From Impatiens glandulifera (taxonomy: Eukaryota > Streptophyta > Magnoliopsida > Ericales > Balsaminaceae), in contig NC_061866.1 of the NCBI RefSeq assembly GCF_907164915.1, positions 20,662,429 through 20,726,428 of the forward strand: a stretch of DNA of 64,000 bases, read 5' to 3'. Shown here piece after piece: positions 52,635 to 64,000 of this stretch (its first letter is position 1; every line of letters starts with the position of its first letter). The notes below the pieces were generated by a model. The model saw only the letters and a list, made by a program, of their open reading frames with translations. It made no database searches and was not told where the DNA came from. The position numbers were made by a program, and so were the translations under genes.

Positions 52635-53339
52635 TTAGGCCTTCTCGAACCGCTCATAGAACGAGTCGGCAACTTCCCTAGTTATGACTTGGGCCTGGTT
52701 CAGCCCTTCGCCTGGACAGAGCGGAACCCCGAGTTCCATGAGTAGGCAGCTGATCTGAGGAATGAGGCCTGTATGGCGAGTGGTGATCATCCAGATCAAG
52801 ACATCGAACAGCACCCTGGACCAGTTGACCGGCGTATCTGTTGTGATAGCGGTCATCATGTTGAAAACTGTGGCACAGTAAGTATTGGTCACATCCTTAC
52901 CCAGGATGCACCGACCGATGATATCATTGAGAAGCTGGTATTCATCCCTCAATGATGACCGAGCACCGTGGTCACTGATCGGATGGTTCGATCGAGAAAA
53001 GTTTAGAGAGATTTCGGCCTTTAGTTCGGTCGGAACATGCAGATCGGTGAGACCTTTCTTTGGAAGGTCGAAGCACCGAGCAAAATCACTTTCTGAAAAG
53101 TCAAACACGGTTCCTCCAACCCTTGATTGAATGAGGGTATCAAAGTACGGGGTACCGCGGAAGACCCTTGCATTGTTGAAAAATTCCAGAACAGTTTCAG
53201 GGAAGATGACATGTTTGTCATCTAGAAAGGATTTCAGACCGATGTTTTCAAGAGATTTGATCATTTTAAAGATCTCATAGTGTTCTGTCCCTTGATCAGA
53301 GTTGAAATCAACTCTGAGAATGTTTTGAAACTGAGACAT
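52635..53339 (-). CDS. Element C gene a (post-pol protein a)
   Basis: An intact 234-codon frame, first gene after pol: QNILRVDFNSD, IGLKSFLDD, VLEFFNNARVF, FDFSESDFARCFDLPKKG, DEYQLLNDIIGRCI, FNMMTAIT, VNWSRVLFDVL, GLIPQISCLL. It occupies the same place as element B gene a, with modest identity, so selection on the fold or age would explain the difference. A TATA box lies 62-71 bp upstream. No signal peptide or membrane span. The function is unknown. Confidence 0.76.
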   Translation of the reverse strand: MSQFQNILRVDFNSDQGTEHYEIFKMIKSLENIGLKSFLDDKHVIFPETVLEFFNNARVFRGTPYFDTLIQSRVGGTVFDFSESDFARCFDLPKKGLTDLHVPTELKAEISLNFSRSNHPISDHGARSSLRDEYQLLNDIIGRCILGKDVTNTYCATVFNMMTAITTDTPVNWSRVLFDVLIWMITTRHTGLIPQISCLLMELGVPLCPGEGLNQAQVITREVADSFYERFEKA

Positions 53340-53400
53340 TTTTGTCTTAGTGAGATGATAAGTTGATACTTGTGAATATTTTGTCTGATGTTTACCTAAC

Positions 53401-53410
53401 TTATATATAG
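53401..53410 (-). promoter_or_regulatory. TATA box of element C gene a
   Basis: The minus strand reads CTATATATAA, 62-71 bp upstream of the ATG at 53339. The rest of the 528-bp gap to pol (53340-53867) shows no ORF. Confidence 0.6.
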
Positions 53411-53867
53411 TTTGAGGAATAACAGTATTATCCAGTGTATATTAGGTGATTTAATCTATTAACCATAGGATAAAACAAATTGCATGAATTAGGTGTGTCT
53501 ACAGCCTAAGGTGTTAGTCATAGGCCTGGACAGTGAGAGATATCATATATTCACGTCTTTTAAGGTATGACTATTTTGTTTTGAAAAATATCTTTTCAGA
53601 ACAGATACATCTAAACCCAGAAAGTTGTTCCACTTTTGTTAGGAGGCCAAATAATCCAAAATATATTATATTCAAACCGGTCGGTTTTCAGTCATTGGTC
53701 CCGATGCGGTTAATTAGTGCATGCACTAAGTAACCGGTCGGTTTACTGTAACTGATAGATAGAGTGGTTCTTCAATAAATACAATGATGAATTCGGTACC
53801 TGACATTTTAGGAAGAACTGTCGGTTTTGTCTGTCCAAACTGATTTTCCTTTTAGAGATTGAGAGTT

Positions 53868-56800
53868 TTAAGAAATGAGTTGATTAATATCGGTTAAACC
53901 GAGGATGTTTCTGAAGTAAGAAAACTTAGCTTCCTGCAGAGGCTTTGTGAAGATATCGGCTACTTGTTGTTCTGTTGATACGTATTCCAGTCGGATATGC
54001 TTCAGCATGACATGTTCCCGAATGAAGTGGTGCCTTATGTCGATGTGCTTGGTTCTAGAATGTAAAACCGGATTGTATGTGATTGCAATGAAACTTGTGT
54101 TGTCACAGAAAATCGGTGATTCTTCGGCGGTGACACCGAAATCCTTTAGTTGTTGTTGAATCCATAGGAGTTGTGAACAACAACTTCCGGCTGCTAGATA
54201 TTCAGCCTCTGCGGTTGACGTAGCAACTGACATTTTCTTCTTGCTGTGCCATGACACAAGTCGATCGCCTAAGAATTGCATGTTCCGCTGGTACTTTTTC
54301 TGTCAACTTTACAACCTGCATAGTCTGCATCCGAGTAACTTGTGAGGTTGAAAGATAAGTCCTTTGGATACCACAGACCGACTTCAGGGATTCCCTTTAG
54401 GTATTTCAAGATTCTCTTAGCGGTTGTGTAGTGAAACTGTTTTGGATTAGCCTGAAATCGTCCATACACTCCAACCGCAAATAGTATGTCTGGTCTACTT
54501 GCTGTCAGGTATAGGAGTTAACCGATGATTCCGCGATAGGCCGTCAGGTCTACTGCCTGACCGTCATCATCTTTTTTCAGCTTAATTGATGAGCTCATTG
54601 GAGTGGCCGCGGAGGAGCATGTATCCATCCCAAATTTCTTTAGAAGTTCCTTTGTGTATTTGGGCTGACTGATGAAGGTTCCTCCTTCGAGCTGTTTAAC
54701 CTGAAGGCCTAGGAAGAAGCTTAATTCTCCCATCATACTCATCTCAAATTTGTTAGTCATCAAGGTTGAGAATTTATCACATAGCTTAGGATCGGTTGAT
54801 CCGAAAATGATGTCATCTACATATATTTGAACAAGTAGGATATGTCCCTTTTTCTCAAATTTAAATAAGGTTTTATCCACTAAACCTATGGTGAAATCGT
54901 GTTTTAACAGAAATGTGGTTAGTGTATCATACCAAGCTCTAGGAGCTTGCTTTAAACCGTACAATGCTTTATTTAGGCGGTATACATGATTAGGAAGATC
55001 AGCATTTTTAAAACCTGGTGGTTGTTCAACATATACTTCTTCACGTAGATCACCATTTAAAAATGCACTTTTAACATCCATTGAAAAAACCTTAAAGTTT
55101 TTGAATGCAGCGAACACTAGAAAAATCCTAATGGCTTCAATCCTAGCTATAGGGGCAAATGATTCTTCAAAATCAATGCCTTCTTCCTGTTTGTATCCTT
55201 GTGCCACTAATCTAGTTATGTTCCTCGTGACCAAACCGTCTTCATTGAGTATATTTCTGAATACCCATCTTGTTCCTATGACCGGTTGATCTTTCGGTTT
55301 AGGGACTAGGTACCAGACTTTGTTACTCTCAAACTAGTTTAACTCTTCTTGCATTCCCAAGATCCAATCCGGATCTGACAATGTTTCATCCACCCTTTTC
55401 GGCTTAATCTGGGATATAAAGGTGGAATTAAAGTATTCCTCCAGTATTTGTTGCCGAGTTTGGACAGGTTTTGAAGGGTCGCCTATAATAAGCTCAGGAG
55501 GATGGTTTGTGTTCCTTTTGAGATTCGGTTCAGGAGTGTCTACCAAATCACCGTTTATTTGATCAAGGATAGACATATCGGTAGGCTGAACAATAATGTC
55601 AGACCGACCGATTTCCTTAGTTTGAACCGAGGTGTCAGTTCATGCTGTGTGGCAGCTTGATCCGGATGGGTTTCATCATCACCCATTTGGTCATGGACAA
55701 ACCGTCTGAAAACCGGAACATCATCTTCACTATCAAAATAGATATTGTTATTTTCCAATCTGTTGTGTAGATCAAAGGATGATGCAGTGTTACTTTCAAC
55801 CAATTCATCGAATACAACATGAAGAGATTCTTCCACGGTTAAAGTTCTAGTGTTATACACTCTATATGCTTTACTAACTGCTGAGTAACCTAGCATTATC
55901 CTAATATTGGATTTTGCATCAAAAGCAGATAAGTAGTTTTTGTCATTTATATGAATGTAACATTTACAACCGAAAATTTTAAGATACCTAATGTTAGGGA
56001 TCCTATCAAAGTATACTTCATACGGTGTTTTGTTGTGAAACTTGTTAATCAAAGACCGGTTTTGCGTGTAACATGCAGTATTGATAGTCTCAGCCCGGAA
56101 TTTTTGAGCAACCCCCGAATCGGCTATCATGGACCTTGCGGCTTCCTTGAGAGTTCGGTTTCTTCTCTCGGTCAGGCCGTTCTATTGAGGAGTCCTAGCA
56201 CTACACAACTCGTGTCTAATACCGGATTCATCAAGAAATGCATTTAGGATACTGTTTGTAAATTCGGTTCCTCTATCACTCTTAATGTTGTTTATGCGTG
56301 TTGATTTTTCATTCTGTGAACGCTTAAGCAATGTGATTAAGTTTGATGCGTTTTCACGTTTGGATGCTAAAAATATTACCCATTTATATCTAGAATAATC
56401 ATCAACAACTACCGTAGTGTAGAGCATACCACCTAGGCTGATGAACCTAATTGGTCCAAATAGGTCCATGTGAAGGAGATCTAAGCATCGGTTAGACTAA
56501 AAATGTGTCCTTTACTCTTAAAGGTTGACTTAGTTTGTTTACCCGTTTGACATGCTGAACAAACCTTATCCTTGTTAAATACTATATTAGGAATTCCTTC
56601 AACTAGCTTTTTACCGCGGATATAATTTAAGGTTTTGAGGTTCAGATGATTTAGCCTTTTATGCCACAGCCAGATTTGATCGGTTTTAGCTATCATGCAA
56701 ACATGATGTTCTACTTCATTTTTCCAGTCTACCTTGTATATATTTCCCAACCTATTTTCGGTTAGTAGTATGTTACCCTGAGAGTTTTTGACTAAACATG

Positions 56801-57110
56801 CATGTTTAAGAAATTCTACTGTGTATCCAACATCACACATCTGACTAATGCTTAGTAGGTTAAAATGTAAATTTTCAACTAAAAGTACATTATCAATTGT
56901 TAAATTACCATATACAATCTTACCCTTGACCACAGTTCTACCTCTTGAGTTGTCACCGAAGACAATCATTGCACCGGTTTCTATTCTGATGTCGGTAAGA
57001 AGGTTGTTGTTACCAGTCATTTGTCTGGAGCAACCACTATCCAGATACCACTCAGAGTTTCCTAACCGTTTCTTCATATCCTGCAAAATATATATATTTA
57101 CAACTATTTG
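53868..57110 (-). pseudogene. pol: Element C pol (PR-IN-RT-RNase H), frameshifted
   Basis: Order and motifs match element B. Protease [13 protein letters not shown], integrase zinc finger (CSACQTGKQ), [29 protein letters not shown] and [21 protein letters not shown], RNase H SDADYAGC with the catalytic Asp retained, TAEAEY, DNTSFI. Breaks: frameshift near 56480, a TAG after LCSARTPQ near 56184, frameshift near 55560, a TAG near 55335, a stop near 54518 and a frameshift near 54275. The protein cannot be made in full. Confidence 0.9.
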
Positions 57111-57139
57111 GTACCCACATTTACTTGGGTCCACAATTG

Positions 57140-58861
57140 ATTAGTCCCTTAGGTATCCAGACTTTAATAAGTCGGACAACTTTCCCGGTTAGGTTTGACG
57201 TCTTTCTGTTTTCCTAAGAGTGCCTTATTTGGAGGTGGCCTTTGGTTTATCCTATGTGGTCGTGGATCGGTTTGCTTACCTTTGGGTCGGTTCGCTTTCC
57301 TTTTCTCAGGATGAAGCCATTTTTCTGAGTCAGTTGGACTTACATAGGTTACTTCGTCTTCCGGTTTTGAATCACTTTGTTCCTCATCATCGGTTGAAGA
57401 GATCTTGACAAATCTTACAAAGGGAAGTTTGTCTTTTGTAAGCTTCATTTTGTCCGAATGGTTCCGATTGGTGGATTTGTTGTCTTTGTATCCAAGACCA
57501 AATTTGCATGTGGGATGTCTTTTATACTTAGACAACTGATTCACCATTTCACTGGATCTTTTCCATGCAGCTATTCGATACCAGGTTCGGGCATCTTCCT
57601 CTTCGGTCAACTCTTGAACTGACTCTTTGAGCTGTTTGGTCTCAAAGGATAGTTCAGGTATTGCCTTGGTTTCTAGGATTTTATCAGGTTGGATAGTTTT
57701 TGGTTCGGACAGGGTTGGTGCTATGGGGTCGGTTCTAAAGTTGAGTTGGGTTGGTATTAAGGTTAATAGGTTCTTATACTCTGCTACCATGTCATTCAGT
57801 GCATTAAATAACTCATGTTTAGTAAATTCTTCACAGAGAGAGTCAAATACATGTTCCTCATTTGCCATGAGACATGTGAGTTCATCATCACTGTCACTGT
57901 GAGCCCATAAGCTTCCTCCATCATCGGCTATCAGTGCTTTCTGAACTTCACTTCCTTCACCGGTTTGTTGGTAGTTATTTCTGTGATTCTGATCATCCGG
58001 TTTCCGGTCATCCCGTCTTGATTTTCTGCATTCCCACCTGAAATGTCCCAAACAATTGTAATTATAACATCTAACATTAGATTTATCACTGTAGTTAGTG
58101 TTTGTCGGTTGGCTTCTTTTCATGAATCGGCCAAATTTCTGTGCAAGCATTGCCATGGCATCCTCGGTGAATTGTTCAGCGATTTTGATCGGTGTTGGAG
58201 CAACCGATTCCATGGATGTGACTAAGGCTTTTGTAGAGGTTGAAGCTGAAACTTCATCTTTAATCCTAGATCTCATCTCAAACTCATATGCCTTAAGATC
58301 TTCGAATACATCGTGTAGCTTTATCTTGCTTAGGCAGTTTGATTCCCTCATCACCATCGTCTTTATGTCCCATGCACTTGGAAGAGACCTTAACGCTTTC
58401 ATGATAGTTTCATTGTTGTCATACTTCTTTCCAAGAGTTGATAACTCGTCTATCACATCTGTAAACCGGTCACTGTACTCCATCATTGTTTCTCCCGGCT
58501 TCATCTTAATGTTTTCAAACTTCTGGGTAGCTACCATCAATTTGTTTTCCTTGGTTCTTTCGTTTCCCTCATGTATTTGAATCACCATCTCCCATATTTC
58601 CTTTGCGGTTTTGCAATCTCTGACTTTACAGAAAGTATTCCTGTCCAAACCGTTGATGATGTGATTTCTAGCATGGTTGTCCAGATTATTTCTTCTCCTG
58701 TCATCTTTTGTCCAATCCTCCCTATCTTTATCAATCTTTATCGGTCCTTCAGCCAGGATGAATGACATCTCATCATCCATAATGATTAAGTGCAGATGTA
58801 TGTGTAACTTCCAGTTGACAAAATCATCACCTTCTAGCATTGGAGGCTTATCAAGAGTCAT
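57140..58861 (-). pseudogene. gag: Element C gag
   Basis: It starts MTLDKPPMLEGDDF at 58861. The UBN2 domain covers about residues 10-200, followed by the knuckle CYNYNCLGHFRWEC, where the second Cys position is changed to Tyr-Asn (C-Y-N-Y instead of C-Y-N-C). It ends in a frameshift at the GKVV segment near 57185, beyond which IWIPKGLI-type sequence (VWIPKGLINCGPK) reaches TAA at 57121-57123. The knuckle change and the frameshift make it defective. Confidence 0.86.
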
Positions 58862-58886
58862 GCTTGCTTGAGTATTGAAACTAACT

Positions 58887-58898
58887 GCTCTGATACCA
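58887..58898 (-). other. Primer binding site, element C
   Basis: The minus strand reads TGGTATCAGAGC, two bases inside the 5' LTR, complementary to initiator tRNA-Met. Confidence 0.88.
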
Positions 58899-58900
58899 AT

Positions 58901-60054
58901 TGTTAGGATCTAGGTCGCGGCTAGGGAACCAGGGTCTGACGGTTAGCACTTAAAGGTTGGTGTTTAATCCGGTTAAAAATTAACATCGGGTTTTAATACT
59001 ACACAAACTGTCACAAACCCTTGAACCGAGTTCAAGTGCGGAAGTGGTTTGTTTCAGGTTGAAGCAGCACACACATTGGATGAATAATGCTGGATTTGGA
59101 AAAGTCGGTTTGGAGTTTGGTGGGTCGGTTTGTGGATTCAGTAAGTCGGTTTAGTAAGATTGGTTAGAATGTAAGGCCGTAGAAAGTAAATAATAAGACA
59201 GGTTTTTATAGATGTTCGGAGATAAACTCCTACGTCACCCCTTCCTCTCGAAACCGCGAGAAGGATATTCACTAAGGAATACACAAACACAATCCGATCG
59301 AGACTTATTTGCTGCTCGATAACACTCGTACAATTCTCACCGAAATTGTAATCTCACTTCAAATACACACTTAAGCTCTTTTAATTTAGAGAGATAAAGA
59401 CCACTTATAACTTGGGTTGGTGTAACTCTTAAATGTTTTCTCTTGTGACTTGTAACTATGGAACTGGTAACTGTATTTACTCCTCTTTAGCTCCTTCTTT
59501 TATAGGTGAAATATCCCAACGGTCACATTTCTTCTCCTTGAATCTAATTGGTTGAGCAGAGGTTCAGTGTTTCAGACCTGGCGGTCTAGACTTCCAGTGT
59601 ATAGGTCAAACCGGCTAGGTTTGTCTTTTACTCAATATGGCAACTGTCGGTTGGACAGTTGCCTGCACTTGGAGGGTTGCGCCTCTGATTTATCCCAGAG
59701 TGGAAAGATCTTGTCGGACGGTCTTCTGCAGCCTGCAGATTGTCCGCAGACTTGTATGAATATGGCAATACTATGGTCTGTCCCTTTGATATCATCTTCA
59801 ACAGATACTTAAAGTATTTGTTTGCACCGATCGGTTGTTTAGGTTAACCGGATGACTTCCGGTTTTTCACAGCTTCAGGTTAACCGGATGACCTCTAGTT
59901 TTGGCCTTGTCTTCTTGACCGGTCTTGTCTTTCTGACCGGTTGAATTCTTAACCGGTTGGATTACTTAACCGATCCTGGTTCTTTAACTGTTCTCCTGCA
60001 CAAGAAGTTTGTTTTGTTAGGTTCTTATTTTTATCCGGTGTAATTTATCTAACA
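58901..60054 (-). repeat. 5' LTR of element C (1154 bp)
   Basis: It runs from TGTTAGGATCTAGG to TTATCTAACA and is complete. A TATA-like CTATAAAAG lies at 59497-59505. The shared LTR box is at 59203-59250 with the TCTCG/CGAGA hairpin next to it. It matches the rejoined 3' LTR in length. Confidence 0.92.
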
Positions 60055-60248
60055 ATCTCCTATTAATTAGGCTAAATATAATAACCAATTCCTATATTTT
60101 CTCAATTTAGTTATTTCTCTATTACTATTATAAATAGATAAACTATTGTAAAAATTATTCATTCCATCAATAATATTATTTCAATCTTTCTCTTCAAGAA
60201 CTCAATCAAATAGTTCTTGTTTATTTTATCAATTCAAGAAACCTAACT

Positions 60249-60260
60249 TGGTATCAGAGC
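60249..60260 (+). other. Primer binding site, element E
   Basis: TGGTATCAGAGC, complementary to initiator tRNA-Met, immediately after the LTR end region (CCTAAC). Confidence 0.85.
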
Positions 60261-60291
60261 GTATAAGAGAAAACTCCCGAAAACGATTTCA

Positions 60292-61463
60292 ATGGAAGAA
60301 CAATATCACTCCTCAGTTCTACCAATAATATCTGGAAGCGTAAAGCTTGATAAATATAATTATATCTATTGAAATCACAATTTACTCCAATCATGATAGG
60401 TTATGATTTTATGGATATAGTAGAAGGAAATCTTGAAACTCCTCCCAAATTTCTTCAAGAAACAGATGGTCAAAATAATACAATTCAAATCAAGAATCCA
60501 AAGTTTAAACAATGGCGTATCCAAGATCAAAGGGTACTTGCATGGCTCTTTTCAACATTGACCGACGAGATTCGTCAACAAGTCTCAAAATCATCTTCGG
60601 CACAAGAACTTTGGAAAACCTTAGAGAAAATCTATGTTTCTCAATTAAAGAGCCGACTATTTGAGTTAGGGAGTCAACTCCTAAACACACACAAAGGTAG
60701 TGATTCTCTTCTTAACTTCATTCAACACATCAAAAACCTAGCAGATACACTTATCGCTGTAGGAAAATATGTTTCTGATCAAGATCTGCAACTAACTCTA
60801 CTCAACGGGCTTGGAGACGAGTTCGAGCAGATGATATGTGCTCTAACTTCCGGACAAGATCTATTGTTTAATGAGATGACAAACATCCTTCTAAATTATG
60901 AACAACGACTCATATTCAAGAAAAGAAAATTCCATTATGAAAATATTTCGCGCTCAAACGTTTCGGCGAATGTTGCTTATATTTTTAGGCATGGAGGCGG
61001 AAAGAACCAAAGACAGAACCGAGACAATAATCGTCCGCAATATAATTTTTTTCATAAAATTGGTCATCGCTCCGAAAGTTATTTTTATAATCCATCTTGT
61101 CAAATATGTAATGTACAAGGACATAGTGCTCTCGAGTGCCCTCGTTTTAATCCTTCTACAAATCCTACGACAATGTTAGTTACATCGTCTACTATTGTAG
61201 ATCCCACTTGGTGTCCAGATTCAGGTGCTACCGACCATATTACTTCCGATCTTAAAAATCTACATGTACATGCTCCTTATACAGGTACTCAAACTATCAA
61301 AGTCGGAAACGGTATGCCTCTGAATATTTATAATATTGGTACGACTAAAATTTTAAATCAACAAAAATCTCTCTACTTACGTAATATCTTACACATTCCG
61401 AATATTACTAAAAATCTGATGAGTGTCGCGAGATTTTTATCAGATAATAACGTATTTTTTTAA
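60292..61463 (+). pseudogene. gag: Element E gag, with protease start in the same frame
   Basis: It starts MEEQYHSSVLPIISG at 60292. A one-base loss near 60368 (TGG to TG before AAATCACAA) shifts the frame, which is then open from 60369. The UBN2-type gag (WKTLEKIYVSQLKSRLFELG, about residues 75-200) and a cysteine/histidine motif (CQICNVQGHSALEC) follow. The protease site CPDSGATDHIT is also in this frame. A TAA at about 61461 interrupts the protein after NNVFF, in a GAA-to-TAA-type change. Confidence 0.85.
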
Positions 61464-64000
61464 TTCCACCCAAATATTTGTCTTATTAAAGACCGAGATA
61501 TGAAGATAGTGTTTCTTAAGGGATTACTCAATGACGGACTTTATTGCGTTGAACCTACTGAAAGTTCATTTTCAACATGTTCTAATAAATAAGCATTTAT
61601 TGGTATTAGATCTCCAGCTCAAATTTGGCATTCACGACTTGGACATCCTTCTAGCGCTACTACATCCTTAGTTATATCACAATTTAAATTACCAATTTCA
61701 GGTAGTAATACTATTTCTTTTTGTGGATCATGTCAATATGGGAAAGCACATAAACTACCTTTTTCAGCTTCAAAATCTACATCTATGGCTCCTTTTGACC
61801 TAATTTATTCAGATGTTGGGGACCTGCTCCTGAATTTTCATCTAATGGTTGTCGTTATTTCGTACATTTTGTGGATGATTTTAGCAAATTCACGTGGATA
61901 TATCCGCTAAAGAAAAAGTCGGATGTTTTGAATACGTTTATCAATTTTCTTCGACTTGTTGAAAATTTATTTAGTCGTAAAATCAAAATATTGCAAACTG
62001 ATTGGGGAGGAGAATATAGAAATTTCAAATCATTAACAGATAATCATGGTATTTTACATCGTTTATCTTGCCCACATACTAGTGAGCAAAATGGCATTGC
62101 TGAACGAAAAATTCGTCATATTACGGAAATTGATTTCACTTTATTGGCTCATTCATCTATGCCACTACATTATTGGAGTGAAGCTTTTGAAACAGCCACA
62201 TATCTTATCAATCGTCTTCCTACTCCGACATTACATCAACGTTCACCATTCGAGACTATATTTAACTCTTCTCCTGATTATGGTTTTTTGAAAACATTTG
62301 GGTGTTTTTGTTATCCACTCACACGACCATACAATCAACACAAATTCGATTTTCATACTACTGAATGCAGTTTCCTTGGTTACAGCTCATCTCATAAAGG
62401 TTATAAGTGTCTTCACATTCCATCTGGACGAATATTTATCTCTCGACATGTCACTTTTGACGAACTCATTTTTTCTTTCAAAAGTAAGGACCTTGTGCGC
62501 TTGTCTAAACCACAAGAAGATAATGAGACATCTCTTCCAACAACTATACTTAATTTATCAATACCACCTCTATTATCTCATATCACTTCACCGTCTTCAT
62601 CATCACCTTCTTCACCTCAACAACATCACCAAACACTATAACATCTTCTTCTACTATTATTACTGTTCCTTCAACACAACCAGTTATCACAACAGTTAAT
62701 GCACCTACATCTTCTACTCATCAGATGATCACACGCAATAAAGCACGGTTTATGTCCTCATCAGCTCTCATTGCTACTTCTTCCGCTACTACACCTACAT
62801 GTTTTACTAAAGCTAATAAGGATCCGCAATGGCGTTTTGCCAAGACAAATGAATATAATGCTCTTATTCAGAATAAAACATGGTCTCTTATTCCTCGTAC
62901 ACAATCTCATAATATTGTTGGATGTAAATGGGTTTCAAACTCAAGCATAAAGTTGACGGATCTATTGATCGACATAAAGCACGTCTCGTGGCTAAAGGAT
63001 TCCATCAACAACAAGGTATTGATTATGAAGAGACATTCAGTCCTGTGGCAAAACCCACAACTATTCGTGTTATTCTTTCTTTGGCAATATCTTATCAATA
63101 GTTCATTCATCAACTTGATATTAGCAATGCATTTCTTCATGGGTCTCTACAAGAAGAAGTTTACATGGCACAACCACCTGGTTTTGTCCATCCAGATTTT
63201 CCTAATCATATATGTAAACTTCATAAAGCAATATACGGTCTTAAACAGTCTCCTCGTGCCTGGTATGTTACTCTCCGGATTGCTCTACTATCTCTTGATT
63301 TCATAGAATCAAAATCTGACACGGCTCTCTTCACGTATCATCACCTCAAATAACAGCATACTTTTTAGTATATGTGGACGATATTATTCTCACAGGCAAA
63401 TCTAAATCGTTTCTAACAAAAATTATATTTCAATTAAATAAATTATTCTCTGTTAAAGATTTAGGTCAATTACATTACTTTCTTGGAATGGAAGCCACTC
63501 GTACCAAAGATGGCTTATTTCTTTCTCAATCCAAGTATATTGACGATATTCTCACTTGGGCTGATATGATTCAAGCAAAGCCATTACACACTCCCGTCTG
63601 TGCTGGCTCATCCCTTTCTAAACATGATGGTGATCATTTATCTGATTCGTTTCTCTATCGTATTATAGTAGGGGCTCTACAATATCTTACACTAACTCGT
63701 CCTGAGTTAGCCTTTGCTGTCAATTCATGCAAACTCCCACATCTTCTCATTGAGGAGCGGTTAAACGTATTCTTTGATATCTTCGTCATACTCCTCGTCA
63801 TGGGATCTTTCTTCGTCCAAATTCACAATTTACTCTTGCTGCCTACTCTGATGCTGACTGGCAGGATGTCCCGATGATCGTCGTTCAACAACTGGATTTT
63901 GTATTTTTTTAGGTGACAATCTCGTTTCTTGGAATTCTAAGAAACAACAAGTAGTTGCTCGCTCTAGTACTAAATTTGAATACCGTGCTCTTGCATATAC
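61464..64000 (+). pseudogene. pol: Element E pol (IN-RT-RNase H), decayed and cut
   Basis: Integrase zinc finger (WHSRLGHPS, CQYGKAHKLPF), core with TDWGGEY and SEQNGIAERKIRHI, then the YLINRLPTPTL region. RT pieces: [28 protein letters not shown] in another frame, [12 protein letters not shown] and YVDDIILTG. RNase H ends at the window edge with [20 protein letters not shown]. Stops and frameshifts lie near 61590, 61820, 62640, 62940, 63100 and 63352. Not functional. Confidence 0.85.

Larger units (their letters stand above)
42238..60054 (-). mobile_element. Sirevirus-like Ty1/copia element C with post-pol gene cassette
   Basis: Minus-strand element flanked by perfect ATCTC duplications (42233-42237 and 60055-60059). 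The order right to left is 5' LTR, PBS, gag, pol, genes a, b and cd, two PPT copies, 3' LTR. The 3' LTR is split by LINE-2. Without LINE-2 and its duplication, the element is about 13.2 kb and the two LTRs are 1155 and 1154 bp. The LTRs differ by a few percent, so C is older than B. Pol and cd carry several stops and frameshifts. Confidence 0.93.
60055..64000 (+). mobile_element. Ty1/copia element E (third lineage), truncated by window edge
   Basis: The rest of the 5' LTR (60060 to about 60247, with TATAAATAG near 60128-60136), PBS, gag and a decayed pol reading to the window end in RNase H. Element C is inserted in its 5' LTR. The LTR and gag differ from A-D, and there is no post-pol cassette within view. 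Confidence 0.85.

Noticed and set aside
58098..58580. A 160-codon plus-strand frame within element C gag
   Set aside because: Antisense to the UBN2 region of gag, with no independent support.
1..64000. tRNA or rRNA genes
   Set aside because: Only the 12-base primer-binding complements of initiator tRNA-Met were found. No cloverleaf-sized tRNA and no rRNA segment was recognised.

Overview
This window is plant nuclear DNA made almost entirely of nested retrotransposons. No host gene could be supported. The lineages present are Ty1/copia elements primed by initiator-Met tRNA (PBS TGGTATCAGAGC), L1-type LINEs with a DUF4283-like ORF1, a decayed Ty3/gypsy element and a possible CACTA end. This combination points to repeat-rich heterochromatin of a eudicot. 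The proteins carried downstream of pol resemble, from unverified memory, uncharacterised families abundant in some Lamiales annotations; that placement is weak.

Layout. 1-3427: 5' part of a minus-strand copia element (D) with a 2.05 kb LTR full of palindromes. D sits inside LINE-1 (plus; 3428-7666 and about 21643-23059). LINE-1 is also split by copia element B (minus, 7667-21642), and its poly(A) end abuts a gypsy remnant (minus, about 23060-25180). Next come a minisatellite (25310-26080) and copia element A (plus, 26118-34991, TSD TCTTT). A is internally deleted, and its 3' LTR is split by a solo D-type LTR (32976-34935, TSD AGCGT). Then follow AT-rich DNA, an internally deleted copia element F (36103-37978), 36-bp tandem repeats, a 5'-truncated LINE piece, a CACTA-like end near 38502, and a roughly 1.9 kb higher-order minisatellite (39130-41010). 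42238-60054 is copia element C (minus, TSD ATCTC). Its 3' LTR contains LINE-2 (42961-47594, 16-bp TSD), and C itself lies in the 5' LTR of copia element E, which runs off the right edge.

Biology. A, B, C and D share a Sirevirus-like plan: UBN2 and CCHC gag, an in-frame stop before PR-IN-RT-RH, and (in A, B and C, whose 3' ends are in the window) reiterated polypurine tracts. The most unusual content lies between pol and the 3' LTR in B and C. It is a collinear cassette of extra genes, here called a, b and cd. Their N-terminal domains are paralogous. Each of the six gene copies has its own TATA box 60-125 bp upstream of its ATG, mostly with a CT-rich leader. cd continues into a basic, disordered and coiled-coil tail, and its promoter region has E2F-like sites in both elements. 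A keeps only the tail of cd. The LTRs of A, B, C and D also share a short box just upstream of gag, next to a small hairpin in A, B and C.

History from nesting. E predates C, which predates LINE-2. The gypsy element predates LINE-1, which predates D and B. A predates the solo D-type LTR. B is the youngest large element by LTR similarity (about a dozen differences over about 1.15 kb by eye). Its pol is fully open, but its gag is frameshifted in the zinc knuckle and its RNase H has an Asp-to-Tyr change.
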